30,520 bases of DNA. It comes from Bog-159 sp035308525. Its GTDB lineage: Bacteria; Acidobacteriota; Terriglobia; Bryobacterales; Bryobacteraceae. The notes beneath the pieces were generated by a model that had not been told where the DNA came from, made no database searches, and was given only the letters and a program-made list of their open reading frames with translations. Where the stretch lies: contig DATGGM010000163.1 in the NCBI GenBank assembly GCA_035308525.1, positions 1 through 30,520 of the forward strand. Direction: 5' to 3'. The position numbers and the translations under genes are program-made. Within the stretch, counting starts at the first letter, position 1. Every line of letters begins with the position of its first letter. Below, one piece after another: positions 16,357-24,907 of this stretch.

Positions 16357-17454
16357 CTAATACGCCGCGATGTAGATCTCATTCGCCGCCGCCGCGTCGA
16401 AAGGCCGTGGATTGAACCGCCCGGTCCATTGGGCCGCGGCTTCCTCCGCCAGCGTGGGCAGGTCTTCCTCAGGAACGCCCAGATCGCGAAGGCGCGACGG
16501 CAGTCGTGCCCATTCCGCCATTTGCGCCAGGCGATCGGCGAGATCGCTGTCAGCCAGGTCGGCGTAGAGAATCGCCGCCACGCTCCAGTTCCAGCGCACC
16601 ACGTGCGGCAACAGCGCCGCGATTGCCATGCCATGTGTCGTGCCGTAATGCGCGGTCAGCGGATTGGCGCAGGCGTGTGTGGCGCCCAGCATCGAATTCT
16701 CGATGGCGGTGCCGGCGTAATTCGCGCCCAACAGCATGGCGCCGCGGGCCTCCAGATCGCCCGGATCGCGCAGCACGCGCTCAAAATGAGCCGATAGCAG
16801 GCGCCACGCTTCGCGCGCGAAGGCCACGGAGGCGGTAGTGCGCCGGGTGGTCACGTAGCTTTCGACGGCGTGCGAGATGGCGTCATAACCCGCTGTAGCG
16901 GTCACTTCGCGGGGCTGCGACCGCGTCAGCAGTGGATCCAGGATGGCCGCGCGAAAGGCCGCCTTTGGATCGCCACAGGCCATTTTTACATGCGTCGCGG
17001 CATCGGAAATCAGGGCGTAACTCTGCGCTTCGCTGCCCGTTCCGGCCGTGGTGGGGATCCCGATCATTGGCAGCATGGGCCGGGAGGCCTTGCCGAAGCC
17101 CCAATAATCGCGCATGTGGCCGCCGTTGGTCACGAGGAAATTGATGCCTTTAGCGCAGTCGAGCGAACTGCCGCCGCCCAGGGCGACCAGGGAGTCGATG
17201 TGGTGCGCGGCGGCTGAGATGCGGCCCGCTTCTACCATTTCCGTATCTGGATTCGCAGAGAAGCCGCTAAACAGGGACGCCTCGACGCCGGCTTCCGTTA
17301 ATAGCGCCAGCGCCCGCGCCGGATATCCGCTAGCGGCGATGCCCGGGTCGGACACCACCAGCGTGCGTGTAAAGCCGAGACCCCGCGCCAGCCCGCCCAA
17401 TTCGGCGAATCGCGATTCGCCAAACAGCACCCGCGTGCGCAGGTCGAAGTTCAC
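16357..17454 (-). CDS. Iron-type (group III) alcohol dehydrogenase
   Basis: A 365-residue Fe-ADH family oxidoreductase. The NAD(P)-binding part contains ALGGGSSLDCAKGI, followed by IPTTAGTGSEAQSYA, a signature of group III alcohol dehydrogenases. Metal ligands are expected in GYDAISHAVESYV and LGATHACANPLTAHYGTTHG. Translation starts at a GTG overlapping the previous gene's stop (GTGA), beginning VNFDLRTRVLFGESRF. The same superfamily includes maleylacetate reductases, which act after hydroquinone ring cleavage; next to an MhqO-like dioxygenase that role is attractive. However, the AGTGSE motif fits general alcohol dehydrogenases better than the YAGSE form of reductases known to me. Confidence 0.9.
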   Translation of the reverse strand: MNFDLRTRVLFGESRFAELGGLARGLGFTRTLVVSDPGIAASGYPARALALLTEAGVEASLFSGFSANPDTEMVEAGRISAAAHHIDSLVALGGGSSLDCAKGINFLVTNGGHMRDYWGFGKASRPMLPMIGIPTTAGTGSEAQSYALISDAATHVKMACGDPKAAFRAAILDPLLTRSQPREVTATAGYDAISHAVESYVTTRRTTASVAFAREAWRLLSAHFERVLRDPGDLEARGAMLLGANYAGTAIENSMLGATHACANPLTAHYGTTHGMAIAALLPHVVRWNWSVAAILYADLADSDLADRLAQMAEWARLPSRLRDLGVPEEDLPTLAEEAAAQWTGRFNPRPFDAAAANEIYIAAY

Positions 17455-18833
17455 TGCTTCTCGCTGAGCGCCCACAGCTCGTTGCGGTTCATGATGAACA
17501 GCGTGCCGTTGGCCGGCACCACTGTGGCGTAGACCGAGCTGCCCATGTTGATCTGCGAGATCAGCTTTTTCTCTTTGGCCGCTTCGAGCACGTACACGTC
17601 GCCATCTTCGTCGCCGATGTAGACCTTGCCGTTGATCACCATGGGCGATCCCCACACCGCGGACAGCATGTCATGCGTCCAATACGGCTTGCCGGTATTC
17701 AAGTCCAGACAATGCAGGAAGCCGCTGAAATCGGAGTAAAACAGCAGCCCGTTGTAGATCGCGCCCGTGGAGATCGAGCGGCGGATCTTGTCGTAATGCC
17801 ACAGGCGGCCGGTCTCGGTGATATCCCCGCGCTTGGTGGCGTCGATGGCGTACAGGTGGCCCACACCCTCGCCGTGCTCGGGGTCCTGCCCATTCGCGAT
17901 GAAAACCTTGTTCTCGAAAATCACCGGGGTGGAGATCACTTCGTTGCGCGTCTTAGGCCACACGGCGTCCTTGGGATTCAGATCGAACTCCCAAAGTTTC
18001 TTGCCGGTCTCGGCTTCGTAGCCGCGTACCCAACCATCGCCCTCGCCCATGATTACCTGCACGGTGTCGCCGATCTTGCCCACCGCCGGTGACGACCACT
18101 GCCCGTGCAGGATGCGCTCGCCGACGTTGTTCACTTCCCAAACCTTCTTGCCGGTGTTCTTGTCGAGCGCGATCATGGACGGCGCCCGCGGCGACGGAAT
18201 GTGCACATGGCTCTCATCCTGACCGTTGGCCGTGCCCGCGAATATCAGATTGCCGTAAGATACCGGCGACGAATTCGACATGTTGTGCGGGGAAGAGCCC
18301 ACCTCGTCGATCATGTCGTACTTCCAAATCACCTTCGCGCCCCCGTTGCCGTCGCCGTGCGTATCGAGACACATTACTTCGCAGCGGTTGGTGACGTAAT
18401 AGAGCCGGTCGCCTTCCACCAGCGGCGAAGAACACACGCCCTGGAAGGGCCAATCCAGCGCCCGGCCCGCCGCCAGCTTGGCGTTGGCCTGCTGCCAGAG
18501 AAATTTGCCGTCGGATTCACGGAAGCACATCAGCACGCCGCGGTCGCCCGGCTCTTTGGGGTTGCGGACCAGCTCGTTGTTGGTGCCGGCGTAGACCTGG
18601 CCGCCCGCCACCACCGGATTGCCGTAGCTCTGCGAGCCGAGCTGCGCCATCCACCTCACGTTTTTTTTGGTCTTTAGGTCCCAGGTGGTTGGGATGCCCT
18701 TCATCAGCGAGAGCATATTGCGATCGGGCGTGCCTCCCCACATAGGCCAATCGCCCGTGCCGGGATCGGAGGCCACCAGCAGCCATAGCGAAATCGGGAG
18801 ACAGATGCAAGCGAGCAGGATGGCGCGTTTCAT
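17451..18833 (-). CDS. Secreted PQQ-type beta-propeller protein, short form
   Basis: A 460-residue exported protein. A signal peptide (MKRAILLACICLPISLWLLVA) is followed by DWPMWGGTPDRNM and repeated blades of the PQQ/BamB type, such as GNPVVAGGQVYAGTNN, GDRLYYVTNRCEVMCLDT and GKVYIGDEDGDVYVLEAA. The protein probably forms an eight-bladed propeller filling its whole length. No haem-binding CxxCH is present, so there is no sign of an alcohol-dehydrogenase cytochrome domain, and PQQ binding is not proven. Its ATG overlaps the stop of the larger propeller gene (ATGA), and its own stop overlaps the Fe-ADH start. Confidence 0.88.
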   Translation of the reverse strand: MKRAILLACICLPISLWLLVASDPGTGDWPMWGGTPDRNMLSLMKGIPTTWDLKTKKNVRWMAQLGSQSYGNPVVAGGQVYAGTNNELVRNPKEPGDRGVLMCFRESDGKFLWQQANAKLAAGRALDWPFQGVCSSPLVEGDRLYYVTNRCEVMCLDTHGDGNGGAKVIWKYDMIDEVGSSPHNMSNSSPVSYGNLIFAGTANGQDESHVHIPSPRAPSMIALDKNTGKKVWEVNNVGERILHGQWSSPAVGKIGDTVQVIMGEGDGWVRGYEAETGKKLWEFDLNPKDAVWPKTRNEVISTPVIFENKVFIANGQDPEHGEGVGHLYAIDATKRGDITETGRLWHYDKIRRSISTGAIYNGLLFYSDFSGFLHCLDLNTGKPYWTHDMLSAVWGSPMVINGKVYIGDEDGDVYVLEAAKEKKLISQINMGSSVYATVVPANGTLFIMNRNELWALSEKQ

Positions 18834-21040
18834 TGATTTGGGGTCACTTTGAAGTTGTCGAAATACACTCCGAATTGGGCGTCGGCAAACAGGCCGGGAC
18901 TGCCCTGTTTGTTGGGTATCGGGTCGGTTCGGTCGATCTGCCAGGCGTCCGGCTCGGGCTCGGCGGCCACCCAGGCTTTGCCGCGCACGCGCGTTTTGCC
19001 GTCGGCGGTGTTCTCCACGCGCAGCTTCAGGCGGTACCAGGTGTCGGGCTTCAGCGTGAAGGGCGCGGAGACCGCACGCGCCACTTCCGGCTGCCAGGAA
19101 TTCATCTCCAGCCGCTGATTGTTGCCGAAAGCGAACAAGGTATAGCGCTGCGCGATGATGCCGGCGTCACCCATCTGGCGGCGCTTCTCGGGAATGCGAA
19201 TGTCGGCTTGTACCGTGTAATTGGACCAGTCCGAAGGCCCCATGAACACGCGCATGCGCTTGAACAGCGTGTCGGTGGGTTTCTTCTCGAGCACTTTCTG
19301 CCCGTCAAGCTCAGTCACCTGGAACATACCGGCCTGCGCGCTCACCCATTGCGGCGGCAGACTGCCGGGCGCGTACGCGTCGAATGTCTCGTTCCAGGGC
19401 AGCGGCGGAATCACGCGTGCGCGGGCCTCGCCCGTCAGGTTGCCCAAGGAAGCTTTGATTAATCCGGCCTGGCCCTGCGGGTCGGCAGCCACCGTGTACT
19501 TGCCGTCGGTGATAGTTCCCTTCAGATGATCGAGAGACCATGCGGCGGATTTCTCCTCGCGCAGGAAGCGGCCCGCCGTGTCATACAGGCGCGCGTGCAA
19601 TTGCACGGTTTCGCCGGGCTTCAACACCAGCTCGGTCGGTTCAACCTGCACCCAGGCGGGATTGCCTTGCCCGGGTTCCATGGCTTGCGCGACAGGTTTC
19701 CACGGATGACCCGCGGTTTTCTTCGGGCCGATGGCGTACAGGGCATCGCTCGAAACGAAGTAGACGCGTCCGCGCGCCACCGCCGCCGCGGCCACCACCG
19801 GCTCCGGAATTCGCTGCGAAACGATCCCGTTTTCGCTAAGCGGCAGCTCCACTTCGCTGAGCACGTCGCACTTGTCCGCGTGCGGGCGCATGATATAGAA
19901 CTTGCCGCTTTCCGCTCCAATGTAGATCTTGCCGTCGGCAAATACGGCGGAAGCCTTCTGAACGCTTCCCAGGTTCTGCTTCCAGAGCTGCCGTCCGGTT
20001 TCGACGTCAAAAGCAAACAGCGTCCCGCTGTTATCGGCCTGATAAATGCGGTCGCCGTCGACTACCGGCGAGGAGAAGCCGCCCACGAATCCGGGCACCG
20101 ACCATTTGACGGCATCCTTGCCCAGTTTGCCTGTCTTGGTGGCGTCGAAGGCCAGGATCATGCCCATTTCATTGCTGTCCAGATTCTCGTCGCCGTGGGA
20201 CGCAATAGCATATTTGCCGTTCAGCACGATGCCCGTGTTCAACCCGCGCTTAGCGATTACCAGGTTGAAGACCGGCTCGCCGGTCTGCGGCTTCATGGCC
20301 AGCGCCGCGCCGTCGGCTCCGCCGGTGAGCAGCAATCGCGTGCCGTTCACGGTGGCGATATTCATCGGACCGTAACTGGTGTCGTACGGCCGCCCGCCCG
20401 GCGTACTGATCCACACAATGTCGCCCGTGCGTTTGTCCATCGCGATGAAGCGCTGTGCGCGGTTGGCCTGCGTGCCCCAGGTCGATGTCGGCGTACTGAC
20501 GATTACCAGGTTGCCGTCGATCATGGGGGAGACCGTGCGTCCGCCATGCGTCGTAAACGGGGCGAATTCCTCCGTGATCGACCGTTCCCACACCTTCTTG
20601 CCGTCTCTTGTAAGCGCCGTCACCAGGTTGTTCACGCCGAAGCTGTAAATGTTGCCGGTCTCCGGATCGGCAACGGGCGAAGCCCACCCTACGCGGTGCG
20701 CCGGCACGTCGCTCTGGTAAAGGTTGAATTTATACTCCCAGAGCAGCTTGCCGCTGTCGGCGTTGAAGCACATCAGGCGCTCCTGCTCGGTCTCGCGCGC
20801 GCCGAACGTGTTCTCCAGATAAAGGTGATCGCCCAGGATGATCGGTGTGGACCGGCCTCCGTAAGGCACCTTCCAGGCCAGGTTATCGCCGGCCAGCGAC
20901 CATTTCTCGGGCAGACCCTTTTCGCGCGAAATACCGTCGCGATCCGGGCCGCGCCAGTCCGGCCAGTCGCCCACCGCGCCGGTTTGCTGGGCGAGCGAAA
21001 CGGAAATGAACAGAAGAGGGAGGGCGAAGCGTCCAATCAT
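18830..21040 (-). CDS. Secreted PQQ-type beta-propeller fused to a jelly-roll domain
   Basis: A 736-residue exported protein and the first gene of the six-gene operon. After the signal peptide (MIGRFALPLLFISVSLAQQ) comes DWPDWRGPDRDGISREKG, a signature of planctomycete and acidobacterial secreted propellers. Propeller blades fill residues about 40-440, for example GDRIYQADNSGTLFAFDVET. A linker of about 100 residues resembling a bacterial Ig-like domain follows (VQVEPTELVLKPGETVQL). The C-terminal 180 residues resemble LamG/DUF1080-type carbohydrate-binding jelly rolls (WSNYTVQADIRIPEKRR, FGVYFDNFKV). No catalytic residues are identified. The role may be binding of polysaccharide or a redox substrate outside the cell. 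Confidence 0.88.
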   Translation of the reverse strand: MIGRFALPLLFISVSLAQQTGAVGDWPDWRGPDRDGISREKGLPEKWSLAGDNLAWKVPYGGRSTPIILGDHLYLENTFGARETEQERLMCFNADSGKLLWEYKFNLYQSDVPAHRVGWASPVADPETGNIYSFGVNNLVTALTRDGKKVWERSITEEFAPFTTHGGRTVSPMIDGNLVIVSTPTSTWGTQANRAQRFIAMDKRTGDIVWISTPGGRPYDTSYGPMNIATVNGTRLLLTGGADGAALAMKPQTGEPVFNLVIAKRGLNTGIVLNGKYAIASHGDENLDSNEMGMILAFDATKTGKLGKDAVKWSVPGFVGGFSSPVVDGDRIYQADNSGTLFAFDVETGRQLWKQNLGSVQKASAVFADGKIYIGAESGKFYIMRPHADKCDVLSEVELPLSENGIVSQRIPEPVVAAAAVARGRVYFVSSDALYAIGPKKTAGHPWKPVAQAMEPGQGNPAWVQVEPTELVLKPGETVQLHARLYDTAGRFLREEKSAAWSLDHLKGTITDGKYTVAADPQGQAGLIKASLGNLTGEARARVIPPLPWNETFDAYAPGSLPPQWVSAQAGMFQVTELDGQKVLEKKPTDTLFKRMRVFMGPSDWSNYTVQADIRIPEKRRQMGDAGIIAQRYTLFAFGNNQRLEMNSWQPEVARAVSAPFTLKPDTWYRLKLRVENTADGKTRVRGKAWVAAEPEPDAWQIDRTDPIPNKQGSPGLFADAQFGVYFDNFKVTPNQ

Positions 21041-21193
21041 GCGAGATTCCTATAGGATACCCGGATTGATCCCAACATATAATTAGCGGTCGCCGCCGGT
21101 CAAGCGGGTGCTGAAGGGTAGACGGGCCACGGACGGGCATCGTTAGCCGGCGACTTTCGCTGCCCCTCGGTAATCCAAGGACAAGGAGGCGAC

Positions 21194-21840
21194 ATGCGAG
21201 TCGGGATTTTAGGATCGGGAACCGTCGGCCAGGTCTTAGGCGCCGGATTCATCAAGCATGGTCACCAGGCGATGATCGGCACGCGGGATCCAAAGAAGGA
21301 AGAGGTAGCGGCCTGGGTGCGCGAGACGCCCGGAGCGAAGAGCGGGACGTTTGAAGAAGCTGCGCGTTTTGGAGACTTGATCGTGCTGGCGGCACTGGGA
21401 CGCGCCGTCGGGAGCATTATCGATCTGGCCGGCCCAGGGAATCTGGTGGGCAAAACGGTCATCGACGCCACCAATCCGCTCGCCGATGAGCCGCCCGTCA
21501 AAGGCGTCTTGAGATACACTACCGGTCCGAACGAATCTCTCGGCGAATGGGTGCAGGCAAAGCTTCCGGCGGCGCGCGTCGTGAAGGCGTTCAACAGCGT
21601 CGGAAATGCGCTCATGATCAATCCGAAGTTTTCGCAGGGCACTCCCACCATGTTTTTCTGCGGCGATAGTGAGGAAGCCAAGAGCGTGGTCGCCGCCGTC
21701 ATCCGGCAATTCGGTTGGGAGCCGTACGACTGCGGTGGCATCGTCGCGGCGCGGGTCCGGAACCGCTGTGCATGTTGTGGTGCCTGCCGGGATTCCTGCG
21801 AAACGACTGGCGGCATGCGTTCAAAATGCTGACCGGTTAA
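21194..21840 (+). CDS. NADPH-dependent F420 reductase-like protein, frameshifted near its C-terminus
   Basis: An NAD(P)-binding protein of the F420H2:NADP oxidoreductase / NpdG-like family (COG2085 type). The start is strong: AAGGAGG precedes MRVGILGSGTVGQVLGAGFIKHG. Further family motifs are MIGTRDP, VIDATNPLADEPP, VVKAFNSVGNALMINP and GWEPYDCGGIVAAR. From about 21752-21760 the original frame turns into cysteine-rich nonsense ending at 21832. Changing frame restores EPLCMLWCLPGFLRNDWRH and FKMLTG, ending in TAA at 21840. This is the expected C-terminus, so one base was lost near GCGCGGGTCCGG. It is either a sequencing or assembly error or a recent inactivation. Coordinates cover the repaired gene. 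F420 dependence is not shown. Confidence 0.82.
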
Positions 21841-21872
21841 GCGCGCTGAGGACTTCACCGCTATATTGGAAG

Positions 21873-23240
21873 TTGGCCAACCTCCTGATCGTCGACGACG
21901 ACGCCAACACGCTGGCTTCGCTTTCGCGGGCTTTCCGCCTGGCCGGGCACGAGGCGACTGTCTGCGACAACGCTATGCGCGCGCTGGAGTTGCTGAAGAC
22001 CGAGCGTTTCGATGTGGTGCTCTCGGACGTGGTCATGCCGGGCAAAGACGGTCTTTCGCTGCTCGAAGACCTGAAGGCGCAAGGCGCATCCGTGCCGGTG
22101 GTGATGGTTTCGGGTCAGGCCAACATCGAGATGGCCGTGCGCGCCACGCGCCTGGGAGCTGTCGACTTTCTGGAAAAGCCGCTTTCCACCGAAAAGCTGC
22201 TGCTGACTATTGACAACGTCGTGCGCATGAAGCGCCTGGAAGAGGAGAACCGGCAGTTGCGGCAGCGTGTGGGCGGCCATCAGATCGTGCACTCCGGGGA
22301 GGCCATGCGGCGCGTGATGGCGCAGGTGGATCGGGTGGCCGCGAGTGAAACACGCGTCTGCATCCTGGGTGAAACCGGCACGGGCAAAGAACTGATCGCG
22401 CGCGCGTTGCACGATCGCAGCCCGCGGCACAGCGGGCCATTTGTCACGCTGAACTGCGCCGCCGTACCCGGGGAGCTGATTGAATCCGAGCTTTTCGGAC
22501 ACGAGAAAGGCTCCTTCACCGGCGCTGTCTCGCGGCATCTGGGCAAGTTCGAACAGGCGCATCGCGGCACGCTGTTTCTGGATGAAATCGGCGATATGCC
22601 CGCGGTGATGCAGGCCAAGCTGCTGCGCGTGCTGGAAGAGAAGCAGGTGGAGCGCATCGGCGGCGACCGCTCCATTCCGGTGGATGTGCGCGTAGTGGTG
22701 GCCACGCACCGCAACCTGGACGAGATGGTCCGGAAAGACGCATTCCGCGGGGACCTCTACCATCGCATCTACGTTTACCCGCTCACGCTGCCGCCGTTGC
22801 GGGAGCGGCAGGAAGATATCCCGGCACTGGTGGATCACTTCGCGCGGCAGGTTTCCGAGGTCAATGGCTGGAAGCCTAAGCCGGTGACCAAGGAAGCCAT
22901 CGAAGAGCTGCGGCGCTATCCCTGGCTCGGTAATGTGCGCGAGCTGCGCAACGTGGTGGAGCGGCTACTGCTGCTGGCTGACGATCGGGTGGACGCGGCC
23001 GCGGTCCGGCTGGCGCTGCCACACGGTTCCCTGGCGGGGCACTCGCCAACCGGCGGCGGCACGCTGGCCGCGCGTACGGAAGCCTACGAGCGCGAGGTGA
23101 TCCTGGCGGAATTGAAGCAGCATCAGCGCATGACGGATACGGCCAAGGCGTTGGGGCTGGAGCGCAGCCATCTGTATAAGAAGTGCCAGCAGCTTGGCAT
23201 CGACCTGCGCGCGCTGCGTCCCGCCGAACCTCGCGCGTAA
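21873..23240 (+). CDS. NtrC-family sigma-54-dependent response regulator
   Basis: A 455-residue transcription activator. The receiver domain (MANLLIVDDD onward) has phospho-acceptor Asp52 in LSDVVMPG and Lys102 in LEKPL. The AAA+ domain has Walker A GETGTGKE (166-173), the sigma-54 contact loop as GSFTGA (213-218, where GAFTGA is commoner), Walker B TLFLDEIGD and LRERQEDIPALV. The C-terminal Fis-type helix-turn-helix ends ERSHLYKKCQQLGI. The start is a TTG at 21873, because MANLLIVDDD is the normal family beginning and no ATG or GTG is near; the ribosome binding site is weak. It lies 32 nt after the repaired reductase gene. No partner kinase is adjacent. Confidence 0.92.
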   Translation: MANLLIVDDDANTLASLSRAFRLAGHEATVCDNAMRALELLKTERFDVVLSDVVMPGKDGLSLLEDLKAQGASVPVVMVSGQANIEMAVRATRLGAVDFLEKPLSTEKLLLTIDNVVRMKRLEEENRQLRQRVGGHQIVHSGEAMRRVMAQVDRVAASETRVCILGETGTGKELIARALHDRSPRHSGPFVTLNCAAVPGELIESELFGHEKGSFTGAVSRHLGKFEQAHRGTLFLDEIGDMPAVMQAKLLRVLEEKQVERIGGDRSIPVDVRVVVATHRNLDEMVRKDAFRGDLYHRIYVYPLTLPPLRERQEDIPALVDHFARQVSEVNGWKPKPVTKEAIEELRRYPWLGNVRELRNVVERLLLLADDRVDAAAVRLALPHGSLAGHSPTGGGTLAARTEAYEREVILAELKQHQRMTDTAKALGLERSHLYKKCQQLGIDLRALRPAEPRA

Positions 23241-23250
23241 GCCCGCTGTT

Positions 23251-24219
23251 TCACTTGCCCCGCGGTGGGGCAGTCACCCTTTCCAGAAACAGGTTCAGGA
23301 ACCCGCGCACATTCACGTCTCGCGCGATGAGGGTGGAGGCATGCTGGCCCTGCGGGAGTTGATCCGCCGGTTTGAACATCGTCATGCCATTGGCCACGCA
23401 GCAGCCGGTCTCCACCTGCACGCTTCCCAATTGCGTTTCGATCAGGTTGGGCCGCAGCGCCGCGGCCACCGCCAGGGGATCGTGCAAGGTGGGGAACTGG
23501 TTGGGATGGCCATCCTGCCAAAGCTCGATGAGCTTCGCCAGGAAGCGCGAGGCGGGATTTTCCGCGGCGCGCAGACGCGCCAGGTCGGCGCCCTCCAGCT
23601 TGCAGCGCGTGGTCACGTCCAGGCCCACGGCCGTGATGGGCACTCCGGACGAGAACACGATTTCCGCGGCCACCCGGTCACGCCAGATGTTGTATTCCTG
23701 GTAGAGCAGGTGGAATGCCCCGCCCATCAACACGATGCGCGCGATCTTGGGCCGGATGTCCGGCCCGAGTTTGAGGGCCAGTGCGATATTGGTCAACGGG
23801 CCGATGGGCACCAGCGTGATGGGGCGCGGCGAAGCCATCAACGTATCGATGATGAGGTCCGCGGCGCGGCGGTGCGCGGCCTCGGGCACCGTATCGGCCG
23901 CGGTGAGCACCTCGAACTGGCGCGCGCGCTGCGGGCGCACCGGATCGAGCAGCGGCTCGGAAGCGCCTGTGGCGAGCGGAATATCCTGGCGTCCGTAGAG
24001 ACCCAGTTCTTTCCACGCCAGACGCGTACGCGTTTCGGTATCGTCGATGACGGTGGTCACGGCGCGCACGTCCAGTTCGGGAGATTGCAGCGCCAGGGCC
24101 AGTGCCAGGGCATCGTCGATGTCGTCGCCAATGTCGGTATCGAGAATGATCGGAATGCGTTCCTGCGCCCAGCACGCCGTGCCGAGCAGCAGGAGGAAGG
24201 AGGCCAGGAACTTTGGCAT
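23251..24219 (-). CDS. Secreted inosine/uridine-preferring-type nucleoside hydrolase
   Basis: A 322-residue nucleoside hydrolase. After a signal peptide (MPKFLASFLLLLGTACWAQ) comes the calcium-binding family motif ILDTDIGDDIDDALALALAL. Further conserved blocks are TLVPIGPLTNIALAL, IVLMGGAF and PLAVAAALRP. These enzymes split ribonucleosides into base and ribose; an exported form suggests scavenging. The ATG at 24219 is preferred over one at 24231, because GGAAGGG lies at good distance before it. It converges with the NtrC gene, with 10 nt between stops, and is divergent from selC. Confidence 0.9.
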   Translation of the reverse strand: MPKFLASFLLLLGTACWAQERIPIILDTDIGDDIDDALALALALQSPELDVRAVTTVIDDTETRTRLAWKELGLYGRQDIPLATGASEPLLDPVRPQRARQFEVLTAADTVPEAAHRRAADLIIDTLMASPRPITLVPIGPLTNIALALKLGPDIRPKIARIVLMGGAFHLLYQEYNIWRDRVAAEIVFSSGVPITAVGLDVTTRCKLEGADLARLRAAENPASRFLAKLIELWQDGHPNQFPTLHDPLAVAAALRPNLIETQLGSVQVETGCCVANGMTMFKPADQLPQGQHASTLIARDVNVRGFLNLFLERVTAPPRGK

Positions 24220-24245
24220 AGTCCCTTCCATTTTGCCAAAACGGC

Positions 24246-24251
24246 TACAAT
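24246..24251 (+). promoter_or_regulatory. -10 element of selC
   Basis: TACAAT in the context GGCTACAATCG ends 6 nt before the first paired base of tRNA-Sec, the expected distance to a transcription start. The same GGCTACAAT string occurs on the minus strand of the palindrome at 10176-10197. No convincing -35 is seen. Confidence 0.5.
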
Positions 24252-24257
24252 CGAAAC

Positions 24258-24352
24258 GGAAGCTAATCTTGGCCGGTGCTGGGCGCGGGCTTCAAACCCG
24301 TCGTGCGGTACTTAGTATCGCGGGTGGGTTCGACCCCCACTAGCTTCCGCCA
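24258..24352 (+). tRNA. selC: tRNA-Sec (anticodon TCA)
   Basis: A complete 95-nt selenocysteine tRNA with encoded CCA. The 8-bp acceptor stem GGAAGCTA/TAGCTTCC (24258-24265 with 24341-24348) is perfect. The long D stem of 6 bp (24268-24273 with 24278-24283) has a 4-nt loop, a tRNA-Sec hallmark. The anticodon stem GCGGG/CCCGT encloses CTTCAAA with anticodon TCA at 24292-24294. The variable arm is a 7-bp hairpin (24305-24311 with 24315-24321) with a TTA loop. The T stem GTGGG/CCCAC encloses TTCGACC. It decodes UGA as selenocysteine when SelA, SelB and SelD are present; none of these is in the window, nor is a selenoprotein recognised. Confidence 0.96.
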
Positions 24353-24372
24353 ATATAAGCTAAACAATATAA
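24351..24372 (+). repeat. Direct repeat at the 3' end of selC
   Basis: CAATATAA occurs at 24351-24358, starting inside the CCA of the tRNA, and again at 24365-24372. It lies in a short AT-rich patch in GC-rich DNA. Repeats at tRNA 3' ends can mark integration sites, but eight bases is short and may be chance. Confidence 0.35.
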
Positions 24373-24385
24373 ACACATTATTTCC

Positions 24386-24457
24386 ACGGAACTTGGCGGG
24401 GTCGCTGCCGCGAATTACGCGCGACTGGACATTGCCAACAATTTCAGCGGCTGCTAA
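24386..24457 (+). pseudogene. Fragment of a tail-fibre/spore-coat-like repeat protein
   Basis: One frame reads LGGVAAANYARLDIANNFSG and then stops at 24455-24457. The pattern LGG(V/I)xAxxYARxDxxNxFxG recurs in large acidobacterial surface or phage tail-fibre-like proteins. No start, and only about 20 residues, so it is a relic at best. Confidence 0.4.
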
Positions 24458-24717
24458 TGCGGGCGCGCAAAAGACGGCCGGGGCCGGCTCGATTCGCGTT
24501 GACCTGTGGCAGCATTGATCGTTGCTGGCAGGTTCCGCGGCCACCCGCGGTCGCAGCGCAAGACATTCGTTGCCGGACCGGGCCGGCCCGCCTCGCCCGC
24601 CGATGGGCATTGTTTAGGCCTTATGGTGATCGGCCATCGGGGCGGCGTGCGTCACCGTGGCGGCGGGTAGGATCTGACTTGAGACGGCGCGTCTGCGTAT
24701 CCGTGACGCGCCACCGC

Positions 24718-24743
24718 GCGGCCACGCGCGGTCGTAGAGCGCA
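24718..24743. repeat. Second copy of a short GC-rich repeat (first copy 24537-24560)
   Basis: GCGGCCAC(C/G)CGCGGTCG matches at 16 of 17 positions between 24537-24553 and 24718-24734, and both copies are followed by a GCGCA-like end. The copies lie 181 bp apart in otherwise non-coding DNA. It may reflect a small duplication within the decayed region. Confidence 0.35.
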
Positions 24744-24875
24744 TCGCCGGCACTCCCGAGATCCGTTCTTGCGCAGATAGAGGTTCTTTCCGGAGAGAAG
24801 ATGGCCCCGAAAACACCGCTTACTTTTGAGGGCGCCGATGACGTTCAGTGTTTTAACGAATAATCCGTAGATCAA
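24738..24875 (-). pseudogene. Fragment of an HNH-endonuclease-type zinc ribbon
   Basis: Read on the minus strand, residues 21-46 are C-F-R-G-H-L-L-S-G-K-N-L-Y followed by LRKNGSRECRRCA. The pattern Cx2GHxLxGxNLY...RxCxxC is a zinc-ribbon module known from phage and mobile HNH-type proteins. Only this module is recognisable; the sequence after it is arginine-rich shadow and no HNH core is present. It supports a mobile-element origin for the region. Confidence 0.42.
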
Positions 24876-24907
24876 CGGACACGTAACGATATCACCGCTT
24901 CACTGGC

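Noticed and set aside
23256..23272. Hairpin TGCCCC/GGGGCA between two convergent genes
   Set aside because: It lies in the last codons of the nucleoside hydrolase, has a short stem and no T-run, so it is too weak to call a terminator.
24263..24610. Minus-strand reading frame ending in VGVEPTRDTKYRTTGLKP
   Set aside because: It is antisense to selC; peptides of this kind are a well-known false gene pattern over tRNA-Sec.
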